This document shows positions 7,170 through 13,742 of a stretch of DNA of 13,742 nucleotides, in pieces. The notes under the pieces are model-generated. The model ran no database searches. It had not been told where the DNA came from and saw only the letters and a list, made by a program, of their open reading frames with translations. The DNA is from Puniceicoccales bacterium (lineage in GTDB: Bacteria; Verrucomicrobiota; Verrucomicrobiia; Opitutales; LL51), in assembly GCA_031267435.1 (NCBI GenBank), contig JAIRZB010000009.1:1-13742 (forward strand), read 5' to 3'. The position numbers and the translations under genes were made by a program. How positions within the stretch are numbered: position 1 is the first letter of the stretch; every line of letters begins with the position of its first letter.

Positions 7170-7225
7170 ATCCATACCTTTCGTTAAATTAGCGAATGAT
7201 TTCCTAATCACTCAAAACTTTCTAT

Positions 7226-7253
7226 ATATTATGTATGTTTTACTCTGTGTAAA
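7226..7253 (-). promoter_or_regulatory. Promoter of the 372-residue gene
   Basis: TTTACA (7248-7253), a 16-base spacer and TAATAT (7226-7231) on the minus strand, 56 bases before the start. It is the third member of the shared promoter group and has the -10 closest to consensus. Confidence 0.65.
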
Positions 7254-7304
7254 TGATTTTCTAGCAAATTTAAACAAATAATGGAAAATTATTTGAAATA
7301 ACAC

Positions 7305-7340
7305 AAAAAAATTGGTTCCCATTGCCATGAACCAATTTTT
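7305..7340 (-). terminator. Terminator of the 765-residue gene
   Basis: AAAAATTGGTTC and GAACCAATTTTT form a perfect 12-base stem around a 10-base loop. A/T runs on both sides mean it could work in both directions. It lies about 70 bases past the stop at 7410. Confidence 0.8.
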
Positions 7341-7409
7341 CCATACGCCGCTTTATTTTTCCTCACTATCGGCTTCGTGTCATTTCGATCGGATTCGTAC
7401 GCGCTTTGC

Positions 7410-9707
7410 CTATTGACCGCTCCCTACTCTTGGAGGCCTTACTTTTCTTACTGGTCTGTCCCCTACTCTTTTCTTCGCAAAGTTTCCCTGCGTTCCGGCA
7501 GCTTTTGTACCTCCATTGCCTATTTTTCGAACCGGGACGACCGTTCTAGGAGTCACATTCTGTCCCGTTATTGCGTAATACGTTACTCTAATCATTCGTT
7601 CCATTTCAATTTTTCCTTTTCTAGGATACAATTGCAAAAGCATAGTAGATATCTCATTTTTGACAATTTCGCTCCATCTACTATCCTGTAATCGTCTAGC
7701 AATCTCTTGCTTAAGGGCATTTTCGTTTTTTTGTGCTATGTTTTTAATGGGAGCATTTGGATATAATAATTTGAAAAGGCATAGTTTCACAAAATGTTTG
7801 TCCTGGTCTAGTCGTATGCTAGGATTTGATCTGATTTTTTGTTTTGCCGCTCCAAGAATCATGGGATCACACAATATCAATTTTTGTTCCAAAGTAACCG
7901 AAGGAGTTTGGGCAGTATGTGTGGATTGATATTCCGAGGGACTTTCCATGTATGCCGGCGTGGGATAGGCTGCTATGCTTTCCGACCGAGCGAACGATTC
8001 CGACTGAACAAACGGCAATCCTGGCGGAACGGACGGCAATCCTGACTGAACGGGAGCCGATCCTGGCTGAACGGACGGCAATTCTGGCTGAACGGACGGC
8101 TGTTCTGAAAAAGCGAACGATTCCGACTGAACAAACGGCAATCCTGGCTGAACGGGAGCTGCTTGCTGCCGTATAACTATTTTCGGTGCAATATGAATTA
8201 CTTCCTGTTGTCTAGGTAGTTCCGACTGAACAGGTGGTTCTTCATGCCGTTCGGATGGTTCCGACTGAACAGGTGGTTCTTCATGCCGTTTAGATGATTT
8301 CGACTGGACAGGCGCTGTGGCTTTAATCGTGGATCTTAGATCTTCATTTCTCCGTGGCATGGATTCTAGGATTTTAGCTAAGTGCTTCTTTACTTCATTT
8401 TCCTTAATCCTAATTAGCTGCGAGGGTCCATCTTTATTTGCTGATTCATCTTGGCGAAGCCAAATGGTGGGGAAAGAGTCATCTAACGCCGTGAAAGGCT
8501 CTATTTTCGAAGTGCCATCGGGTTTTTGTATAGCTCTTAATAAAAGTTTACCAAATTCATTAACATAATAGAATATACCGTTACTTTCCCATATATACCA
8601 TTTCTGTAAACGATTGGGATCTAAGCCGGAGGCCTCTACCTCATTTTGTTTCGAAGATGAAGTTTCTTTCTTTTCTTGACTATTCGCTTTTTTTTGCTCG
8701 AAAGAACTCAACAGTGAGTCCTGTAATTTTTTTATAGGATTTTCTATTTTAGGGTGACTTGTAATAAATTTTGCTATCTCGGCGAATATATTCTTAAGAC
8801 TTGTCTCCCATTCAGGGGAACATCCGTTTTTCACAAATACGGAGACTAGCGCATCTTTAGTTACAGTCAATCTGCTACGAATAATTATATCCTGTCCTTT
8901 GCTTGCTTGACATGACATTTCATTTGACAAGTCTCGCTGCGCTGTTATAACCAATTCTTTTCGTTCTTGTAATTTTTCTTTTCTTTGTTGGAAACGCCGT
9001 TTTCTTTGTATCATTTCTTCCCTTCGAATACCTGAACGTTCGTTATATTCTTCCGCTTCAGAATCAAACCCCTCTTCCCTGCGAAGTTCGTTTACTTCCT
9101 CTTCGATTTTTTCTTTTTCTTCTCGAAGCTTTGCTCTTTCTTCTTTCAATGCCTGAATTTCTCTTTCTATCGCTTCGTTTTCCAGTTGCATGGCATACTC
9201 CGTTTCGATGACCACATTGTTGTCAAGATCTTTGTTATATCGAGGTATTCCATATGGGGCTGGATGGGATTTAAAAAGATAAGTTCCGTCGCTTTGCGTT
9301 TCAAGGCGTACATCGCGTGCATCAAGCTTCACGCCGCCGTCCACTTTTTTACTGAACCATTGTTTATACGGTTCAAACAAAATACGTCTACACTCTTCAA
9401 TGGGTTCTCGCTGCAAAGATACATTGTTGACCGTCAATTTTTGCAAAATTACCAACACTTTCTTTTGTGCATTTGCCGTATCATTACGATTATTGGCAAA
9501 TTGTTTTTGCTTAATTGTGTCATTGATGTTCGCTGGTGGCGATTTTAGCAGCATACTATTCTGCGCTCCAGCCCCAAATGCCGGTGGCGGAGGAGGAGGC
9601 GGCGGCGGCGGCGGTGGCGGCGGTGGCGGTACTCCAAATAAAGTTTCACCGAGTAATCCGGATAAATATAATTGCGACAATGTTATTATTTTATTTTTTT
9701 TTCTCAT
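7410..9707 (-). CDS. Exported protein with N-terminal polyproline, long coiled coil and basic C-terminus
   Basis: The ATG at 9707 (765 residues) follows AAGGA by 7 bases; the ATG at 9713 is too close to that site. A signal peptide (MRKKNKIITLSQLYLSGLLG) leads straight into 16 prolines (27-42). Residues 75-170 are a mixed globular region. About 171-265 is a strong charged coiled coil (EIQALKEERAKLREEKEKIE). About 275-475 is probably folded; a stretch with KWYIWESNGIFYYVNEFGK slightly resembles the first half of a WW domain but lacks the closing W-x-x-P. About 480-610 is a PVQSE/PVQPGLP repeat region, about 620-730 is helical, and the end is very basic (KKRVGDRPVRKVRPPRVGSG). No WH2 motif or acidic tail is present. 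The gap of 73 bases to the upstream 223-residue gene has no clear terminator, so the two may be co-transcribed. I do not recognise the family. Confidence 0.9.
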   Translation of the reverse strand: MRKKNKIITLSQLYLSGLLGETLFGVPPPPPPPPPPPPPPPPAFGAGAQNSMLLKSPPANINDTIKQKQFANNRNDTANAQKKVLVILQKLTVNNVSLQREPIEECRRILFEPYKQWFSKKVDGGVKLDARDVRLETQSDGTYLFKSHPAPYGIPRYNKDLDNNVVIETEYAMQLENEAIEREIQALKEERAKLREEKEKIEEEVNELRREEGFDSEAEEYNERSGIRREEMIQRKRRFQQRKEKLQERKELVITAQRDLSNEMSCQASKGQDIIIRSRLTVTKDALVSVFVKNGCSPEWETSLKNIFAEIAKFITSHPKIENPIKKLQDSLLSSFEQKKANSQEKKETSSSKQNEVEASGLDPNRLQKWYIWESNGIFYYVNEFGKLLLRAIQKPDGTSKIEPFTALDDSFPTIWLRQDESANKDGPSQLIRIKENEVKKHLAKILESMPRRNEDLRSTIKATAPVQSKSSKRHEEPPVQSEPSERHEEPPVQSELPRQQEVIHIAPKIVIRQQAAPVQPGLPFVQSESFAFSEQPSVQPELPSVQPGSAPVQSGLPSVPPGLPFVQSESFARSESIAAYPTPAYMESPSEYQSTHTAQTPSVTLEQKLILCDPMILGAAKQKIRSNPSIRLDQDKHFVKLCLFKLLYPNAPIKNIAQKNENALKQEIARRLQDSRWSEIVKNEISTMLLQLYPRKGKIEMERMIRVTYYAITGQNVTPRTVVPVRKIGNGGTKAAGTQGNFAKKRVGDRPVRKVRPPRVGSGQ
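8220..8310. repeat. 39-bp tandem repeat in the 765-residue gene
   Basis: Two copies (8220, 8259) plus a partial third (8298) encode PPVQSE-(P/L)-RHEE-type units. A looser array of 18-24 bp units with the core CTGAACGGACGG or CTGAACGGGAG runs from about 7986 to 8155 and encodes PVQPGLP/SVQPELP. Confidence 0.85.
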
Positions 9708-9780
9708 ACGCATATCCTTTCAAAAAAATGTTTTATTTTTCGTGCTATAAACCAAATTAACATAAAATGTTTTACATAGT

Positions 9781-10452
9781 TCATGACTCCGGCTGTACTA
9801 ATGTTTGTATTCTCCTGAATTGTAGTGCATCGGGCTTTTGTTTTGTCACTGCCCACCAGAATTTGACTGCATTTTCAGTATTATTTTTGACCTCATCCTT
9901 CGATTTCGCCTGAAAAATCATCTTGACTAGGGGGTAGATGATTGTGCTGCGCACGTCCTCATCATTTACATTAATTTTAAGTTCATTAAATAATTTCCAA
10001 AGGGCTTCCACAAGCTCTTTAGGCTGTATACTAGTATCTTTTTTCAATTCTTCAATTTTTTGCTTAATCAAAGGATGATTGATCACCGTTTCAAGGGGTG
10101 TCTTATTTTGCGATACGGATCGCAGTTTATTGTCGACCAACCAATCTCGCGCTTCATTTGCTTTTGTGGGGATCCATCCCTGCCTAGGAATTAGTTGACC
10201 AGCCTGTTGAAATTGATTAGCCTGTTGAGCTAATAATGGCAAATGCGATCCATGAAAAGTCTTCGCCGGAGTTTCTCTGGAACTAACAAGCATTTTCAGC
10301 CGTTGGTTCTCATTTCTTAGATTTGCATTCTCTGCTTTTAGCTTTGCGTTTTCATCCCTCAAATGATCTGGAATAACAGCTCCAACCATATTTGTTGATA
10401 TGCCGACACAGCATAGGAGCGATACCGAAATAATTTTACATATACGTTTCAT
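9781..10452 (-). CDS. Exported coiled-coil protein, function unknown
   Basis: The ATG at 10452 follows AAAGG by 7 bases. MKRICKIISVSLLCCVGISTNMVGA is a signal peptide and shares ICKIIS-(L/V)-S with that of the 698-residue protein. Residues 30-56 (LRDENAKLKAENANLRNENQ...) form a short leucine-zipper-like coiled coil with Asn at many core positions. A Gln-rich linker follows (about 70-90), then a helical domain (about 100-215) with no family I can name. There is no polyproline. The gene ends 73 bases before the 765-residue gene and may share its transcript. Neither the zipper nor the helical domain suggests an enzyme; a structural or partner-binding role is inference. Confidence 0.88.
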   Translation of the reverse strand: MKRICKIISVSLLCCVGISTNMVGAVIPDHLRDENAKLKAENANLRNENQRLKMLVSSRETPAKTFHGSHLPLLAQQANQFQQAGQLIPRQGWIPTKANEARDWLVDNKLRSVSQNKTPLETVINHPLIKQKIEELKKDTSIQPKELVEALWKLFNELKINVNDEDVRSTIIYPLVKMIFQAKSKDEVKNNTENAVKFWWAVTKQKPDALQFRRIQTLVQPES

Positions 10453-10488
10453 AGATTAACCTTTCCATGGAAATAAATCATAGCATTT

Positions 10489-10752
10489 TTACTCAGGTAA
10501 TCCCTCTAATCCAGTGAGCTGCTTTGCCGCAACATTGGCATCGACTGTTATCGCCTTTGATTGATTATTTATATTTGAGAAAATCGAATTCTCCGACATA
10601 CTTGTTTCAATGGGACTTTTTCGTAATTCCCGAGCTATCGGAGGAGTTCCTACATCCAAAATTTCCTGTGCCTTAACATCCGACACGGAGTTACCTTTAA
10701 TGCCAGATGTACTACTGGCAGCAATGATCGCGTTACTTGTTTCCCTTTCCAT
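10489..10752 (-). CDS. Doubtful small protein, 87 residues
   Basis: An ATG-initiated frame ends 36 bases before the 223-residue gene on the same strand. The composition is plausible for a soluble, mostly disordered protein (Ser, Asn, Ala-rich; SIFSNINNQSKAITVDANVA). However, there is no ribosome binding site, no signal peptide (unlike all its neighbours) and no promoter I can recognise. It may be a real leader gene of the 10752-7410 unit, a remnant of a longer gene, or chance. Its start is 63 bases from the divergent 254-residue gene, so their control regions overlap. Confidence 0.4.
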   Translation of the reverse strand: MERETSNAIIAASSTSGIKGNSVSDVKAQEILDVGTPPIARELRKSPIETSMSENSIFSNINNQSKAITVDANVAAKQLTGLEGLPE

Positions 10753-10777
10753 ACATAAAAATGTATTTAAATTTCTC

Positions 10778-10805
10778 TTGATGTAAATACTTTTTTCGAT
10801 AATAT
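10778..10805 (+). promoter_or_regulatory. Promoter giving a leaderless or nearly leaderless mRNA for the 254-residue gene
   Basis: TTGATG (10778-10783), a 16-base spacer and TAATAT (10800-10805). Only 10 bases separate the -10 from the ATG, so transcription would begin about 4 bases before the start codon, which agrees with the absence of a ribosome binding site. Confidence 0.55.
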
Positions 10806-10815
10806 TTCAAACACA

Positions 10816-11580
10816 ATGAAATATTTTTACTTTTTATCCATATCGATATTTTTCTATCCTTCTCCGTTTACTTTTTCCACAGACGCAGACGCTGCTACTA
10901 CGGAAAGTATTCCGACGCTTTCTTTAGCTGAATTACAGGACGTGCAGGATATGTCTTTGAATCTTGGCCAGGCGACGAGTCGCCCAATAGAAAAAATAAT
11001 GGAGGAACTCGTTGATACTAACGTACGTGCCGATTCTAAGGACCCCAATCAATTTAAACAAAAAACGGAAGTGGAAGTGAAACAATCAACGGTCGAGAAC
11101 AAAACAACATCAGGATATAAGCAATTTACGATTGATTTACAGCCGAATAACCTCAATGCGAATGAACCATGGACTGGAGAATGCCAAGTAAAGCTTTATG
11201 TCGGATTTGAGGGTTGCCTGAAAAATGGTAGAATGCTCATGTTTAAATGTTCCGCTGTTTGTGTGACATTAAAAAACAGAACAACATACTCCATACCCTT
11301 TTTCCTGCCCGCTGACATTTGCGAAAGATACGGCCTACTAAGTCGTGTTCCTGATTATCGTGCCATCCATATCGCAACCGACGGCATCAGCCAATCGATG
11401 ATCATTATCAATAGGGACGGTAAAAATGCCCACCAACCCAATCCGGAAGAATTTCACATAAGAATGAAACAATCTTCTGATATCCAGACGGGCATTATGT
11501 GCAATGCTTATCAACTACCACCGCATGCTGGCATAAAACCTAAAAACCATCCAACATTACGCTTCAGCACCGACATGTAA
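10816..11580 (+). CDS. Exported cysteine-containing protein, function unknown
   Basis: This is the only plus-strand gene supported here. MKYFYFLSISIFFYPSPFTFSTDADA looks like a signal peptide, and the sequence just after it (STDADAATTES) resembles the STWDADADAA stretch at the same place in the Myb-like protein. Residues 25-105 are acidic and probably helical or flexible. About 105-254 looks like a folded, beta-rich domain (FTIDLQPNNLNANEPWTGEC, QVKLYVGFEGC). Its cysteines (in GEC, EGC, KCSAVC, DIC and MC contexts) could form disulphides after export. No family is recognised. The start has no ribosome binding site but lies 10 bases from a good -10 box. Composition is ordinary, with no proline runs or repeats, unlike the minus-strand genes. 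Confidence 0.85.
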   Translation: MKYFYFLSISIFFYPSPFTFSTDADAATTESIPTLSLAELQDVQDMSLNLGQATSRPIEKIMEELVDTNVRADSKDPNQFKQKTEVEVKQSTVENKTTSGYKQFTIDLQPNNLNANEPWTGECQVKLYVGFEGCLKNGRMLMFKCSAVCVTLKNRTTYSIPFFLPADICERYGLLSRVPDYRAIHIATDGISQSMIIINRDGKNAHQPNPEEFHIRMKQSSDIQTGIMCNAYQLPPHAGIKPKNHPTLRFSTDM

Positions 11581-11601
11581 TTACCTATTGATTTTTTTAT
11601 G

Positions 11602-11630
11602 ATAAGCGGCGACTTTCACCGCTTATTTTT
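11602..11630 (+). terminator. Terminator of the 254-residue gene
   Basis: ATAAGCGG and CCGCTTAT form a perfect 8-base stem around a 9-base loop followed by TTTTT, starting 21 bases past the stop. Confidence 0.85.
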
Positions 11631-11673
11631 CATAATTTTATATTTTTATGGGACCTGCCAATGCGGATGCAGT

Positions 11674-12153
11674 CTACCTATTGGGACAACTTGTCGCATG
11701 GGAAGGTTTTTTTCCCGGCTGTGCAAATTTCTTTCCATCTGAATATGAACCTTTTACGGATCCATCGCCGAATTTTAAAAGAGTTGTTACATATATCCTA
11801 TCTTTTGTGGACGTACCCGATAAACTTCCGCCCGTAGGAAGCTGATTTCTGCTGGTTGTCGTTGGAGTCTTGGAAGTCTGTCCGCCCGTAGGAAGCTGAT
11901 TTCTGGGTATTAATGATGAAGGTTTTCCGTTTGTAGATTGATTTTCATCCATAGGAGGTTTATTCCTATTTGTTGTTGGGGAAGCCTTTTCGTTTGTAGG
12001 CGAAACTTTTTTATAAGAAGGAAGGCTTGGTCTTTTAGTTGTTTCATACGGTGAACTATCTGCAAAAGATGCTGCCATTCCCACTGAACTAATCAGGAAA
12101 TAATTCCTTAAAGGATTTACGATTTTTTTCATTTTCAATAAAATATTCATCAT
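11674..12153 (-). CDS. Exported Thr/Ser/Pro-rich protein with short repeats, 159 residues
   Basis: Three ATGs are possible (12153, 12150, 12132), and none has a clear ribosome binding site. The one at 12132 begins MKKIVNPLRNYFLISSVGM and gives the most ordinary signal peptide (cut after S-F-A). Behind it lies a disordered, positively charged stretch with the units NRNKPPMDENQ, PRNQLPTGGQTS and SRNQLPTGGSLS; the DNA of the last two is nearly identical over 20 bases or more (about 11829-11900). The last 40 residues (IYVTTLLKFGDGSVKGSYSD) could form a small folded end. A TTGACA box at about 12190 (minus strand) could be its -35, but I see no good -10 at the right distance. It could be a cell-surface or secreted protein; function unknown. 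Confidence 0.7.
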   Translation of the reverse strand: MMNILLKMKKIVNPLRNYFLISSVGMAASFADSSPYETTKRPSLPSYKKVSPTNEKASPTTNRNKPPMDENQSTNGKPSSLIPRNQLPTGGQTSKTPTTTSRNQLPTGGSLSGTSTKDRIYVTTLLKFGDGSVKGSYSDGKKFAQPGKKPSHATSCPNR

Positions 12154-12527
12154 TTAGTAACTGATCGACTTACACCAAACATGTCAAGTATTTTTTAATT
12201 GTAATTGTTATTTATTTGGAGACTTCCCATCGATTAACATTCCACAATTGATTAAAATAACTCAAAATGTCAACTCAAGCTGCTTGGAGCTACCGTTCAA
12301 AATTTCTCCGGGTAATTCCATAGTGGTGTAAGAAATAGTACAAATATTTCCTACAATATTTCTTGATTATTTAAAAATCCTACGAGAAAAATACATTAAA
12401 AAAAACTGATAGTTGCTAAACAAAACAATCCATATGATGATATTTTTCGCACTATCCCCGATCATTACCAAGCGGATTAATGACAATAAACTACAGCTTC
12501 TATAACAGCAGATCGCAGCATAATGTG
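12154..12527. other. AT-rich intergenic region with no supported gene
   Basis: Only very short frames are present. One on the minus strand begins MELPGEILNGSSKQLELTF and stops after those 19 residues; it is too short to support. No terminator, tRNA or repeat is evident. The region separates the 159-residue gene from the tail following the Myb-like gene. Confidence 0.5.
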
Positions 12528-12710
12528 TTAAAATTGCCTATGCATATTTTTTTTATTTTTTCTGCGGCATTCCCAGGTGCCAGCTATCAATATAATTTTC
12601 TTCCATTGGTCCTCTAATAGCTCGTGGAGCTCTCTTTGAGTACCCGTGGAAGAAATTTTTGATGTCGGACCGTATCGTTCCGGTCGTCCGTCAACGACAA
12701 CTTTATTCAA
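12528..12710 (-). pseudogene. In-frame extension of the Myb-like gene after an amber stop
   Basis: The TAG ending the Myb-like gene (12711-12713) is followed, in the same frame, by 60 sense codons before a TAA. The peptide (LNKVVVDGRPERYGPTSKIS...RELHELLEDQWKKIILIAG) is charged and plausible as protein; ELLEDQWKKI is faintly like the first helix of a Myb repeat. It may be the old C-terminus cut off by a nonsense mutation, a readthrough extension, or chance. There is no ribosome binding site for separate translation. Confidence 0.35.
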
Positions 12711-13433
12711 CTATCTTAGATTAGGTGCCATTTTAAATTCAGGTACAAATGGCGATTTTGGTGCGTAATTGGGGTTTAAAATCATGGATTCCCTCAATTG
12801 AGACAAGAAATGCTGAATTTCACATTCATTGGGCTCTCGATTATAACCTGCTTCAATCATCTTAAAGGAAATAGTCTCCCAGTTGTATTTATATTGCGTT
12901 ACGAACGTTTGACCTGCGAGCCTTTTCAGCAGCTGGCATTCTTCACTTGTCCATTCTTTTTCGTTGTCATACCTTTCCCTACATTCATTGGGATCTCGAT
13001 TATAACCTGCTTCAATCATCTTAAGGGAAATAGTCTCCCAGTTGGGTTTATATTGCTCCGCGAGCGCTCGCAGCAGCTGGTGCTCCTCACTTGCCCATAT
13101 CCTTGTGCTATACCGTTTCCAACATTCAGCGATATCTCGATTATAACCTGCTTTAATCATCTTGCGGGAAATAATCTCCCAGTTGTGTTTATATCGCTCC
13201 ACGAGTATTCGCAGCAGCCGGTATTCTTCAGGTGTCCATATCTTATCGGGATCTCGACCATAATCTCTTCTACTTGTATATTCCGACATTTCCGACATCC
13301 ATGCGTTGGACGCTGCATCTGCATCTGCATCCCAAGTACTAGCGAAGCAAACAACCCCCACATTTGATATAAAAAAACTACATGCAGTGAAAAGTGCTAT
13401 TTTTTCATTCTTGTGAAATATATGATTTAACAT
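12711..13433 (-). CDS. Exported protein with three Myb/SANT-like repeats
   Basis: I choose the ATG at 13433 (240 residues) because the ATG at 13454 overlaps the promoter region; residue numbers below follow this start. MLNHIFHKNEKIALFTACSF and the next dozen residues form a signal peptide ending VVCFA. An acidic spacer (DADADAA) follows, then three repeats: 66-108, 113-155 and 161-209. Each has W-(T/A)-(P/S)-EE-xxLL...W(E)xIS.KMI.AGYNR...EC, with Trp pairs W66/W85, W113/W132 and W161/W185. This is the tryptophan pattern of Myb/SANT domains. The third helix (NRDPNECRERY) matches the Myb form with Tyr in place of the last Trp; repeat 3 has a five-residue insert and no Trp or Tyr there. In eukaryotes such repeats bind DNA or histone tails. 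In an exported bacterial protein a host nuclear target is possible but inferred. Confidence 0.85.
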   Translation of the reverse strand: MLNHIFHKNEKIALFTACSFFISNVGVVCFASTWDADADAASNAWMSEMSEYTSRRDYGRDPDKIWTPEEYRLLRILVERYKHNWEIISRKMIKAGYNRDIAECWKRYSTRIWASEEHQLLRALAEQYKPNWETISLKMIEAGYNRDPNECRERYDNEKEWTSEECQLLKRLAGQTFVTQYKYNWETISFKMIEAGYNREPNECEIQHFLSQLRESMILNPNYAPKSPFVPEFKMAPNLR

Positions 13434-13443
13434 AACGTATACT

Positions 13444-13471
13444 TTATTAATCATAAAACGTAAAAAGTAAA
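13444..13471 (-). promoter_or_regulatory. Promoter of the Myb-like gene, probably leaderless mRNA
   Basis: TTTACT (13466-13471), a 16-base spacer and TAATAA (13444-13449) on the minus strand. Exactly 10 bases lie between the -10 and the ATG at 13433, the same distance as for the 254-residue gene. This is the main reason for preferring that start. Confidence 0.5.
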
Positions 13472-13507
13472 TCTTATTTTAATCATTTAAAGATAAATTA
13501 TTTTAAG

Positions 13508-13742
13508 ATGCGGCCAACCAAGGGCAAGGGGAATCCTTCCCCTTGCAACCCCTTGCCAGGGGATCCATCCCCTGGACCTGGATACGGCCGGTACCCCGGG
13601 CGACGCCCGTGGTACCGGCCGACCATGGGGCCCTAAGGCCCCGCCCGCGGCTTCGCCGCGGGCGGGGCAACAAAGTTGACCCAGCGGCCAAACCATGCGA
13701 AACATCGCATGGCGTGGGCGCATATCGAGGTCAAGGAGTCCG
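13508..13742. repeat. GC-rich block of six consecutive hairpins
   Basis: Inverted repeats lie side by side: 13524-13546 (9-base stem), 13556-13575 (9-base stem, 2-base loop), 13586-13620 (10-base stem, one mismatch, 5 more pairs, 3-base loop), 13627-13642 (6-base stem), 13639-13667 (12-base stem, CTTCG loop, sharing bases with the one before) and 13693-13712 (8-base stem, 4-base loop). Base composition is far richer in G and C than the surrounding non-repeat DNA. Frames across it are mirror by-products of the stems. It may be a dispersed palindromic element, the edge of a mobile element or a structured RNA; it runs to the window edge. Confidence 0.7.

Noticed and set aside
8560..8640. WW domain in the 765-residue protein
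   Set aside because: GIFYYVNEFGK resembles the middle of a WW domain, but the spacing from the first Trp is short and the second Trp-x-x-Pro is missing.
10489..10815. tRNA or small RNA gene in the divergent region
   Set aside because: I could find no cloverleaf, GTTC-type T loop or strong hairpin.
13487..13723. Minus-strand Arg/Gly/Pro-rich ORFs in the GC-rich end
   Set aside because: They are produced by stop-poor inverted repeats; there is no ribosome binding site or recognisable domain.

Overview
The window looks like an accessory, effector-type region of a host-associated bacterium. The evidence for a bacterium is purine-rich ribosome binding sites 7-8 bases before most starts, hairpin plus T-run terminators, -35/-10 promoters and Sec-type signal peptides on nearly every product. 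The gene content points to life in contact with a eukaryotic cell: proline-rich proteins with actin-binding (WH2-like) motifs, a triple Myb/SANT-like repeat protein, and exported repeat proteins with acidic or very basic regions. I infer an intracellular alphaproteobacterial symbiont or pathogen (Holosporales/Rickettsiales-like); the lineage cannot be proven from these bases.

Layout. From 1 to about 10.75 kb everything is on the minus strand: a 3'-truncated proline-rich gene (1-587); a 698-residue protein with a 22-proline run, a WH2-like motif and an acidic tail ending in Trp (900-2996); a 379-residue protein with seven 31/37-residue repeats and an acidic aromatic tail (3455-4594); a 248-residue lysine-rich protein (4779-5525); a 372-residue protein with a duplicated polyproline/WH2-like module, a connector-like helix and an acidic Trp tail (6051-7169); a 765-residue protein with polyproline directly after its signal peptide and a long coiled coil (7410-9707); a 223-residue coiled-coil protein (9781-10452); and a doubtful 87-codon ORF (10489-10752). 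A 254-residue exported protein follows on the plus strand (10816-11580), then on the minus strand a 159-residue exported protein (11674-12153) and the Myb-like protein (12711-13433). The last 240 bases are a GC-rich chain of six hairpins unlike the rest of the window.

How it fits together. Three genes (379, 248 and 372 residues) share one 5' cassette: promoter TTTACA-N16-TA(gc/at)AT, leader length and signal peptide start M-x-N-(V/A)-H-(R/K). Two genes (698 and 372 residues) share one 3' cassette: a terminal Trp-stop, a conserved trailer and a terminator whose stem arms have changed together. This suggests a family diversified by swapping cassettes and expanding repeats. The working hypothesis is an exported set that acts on host actin (WASP-like nucleation promoters) and possibly on host chromatin (Myb-like protein, acidic-tail repeat protein, histone-H1-like protein). 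No outer-membrane translocator domain is visible in any of them, so how they would leave the periplasm is open.
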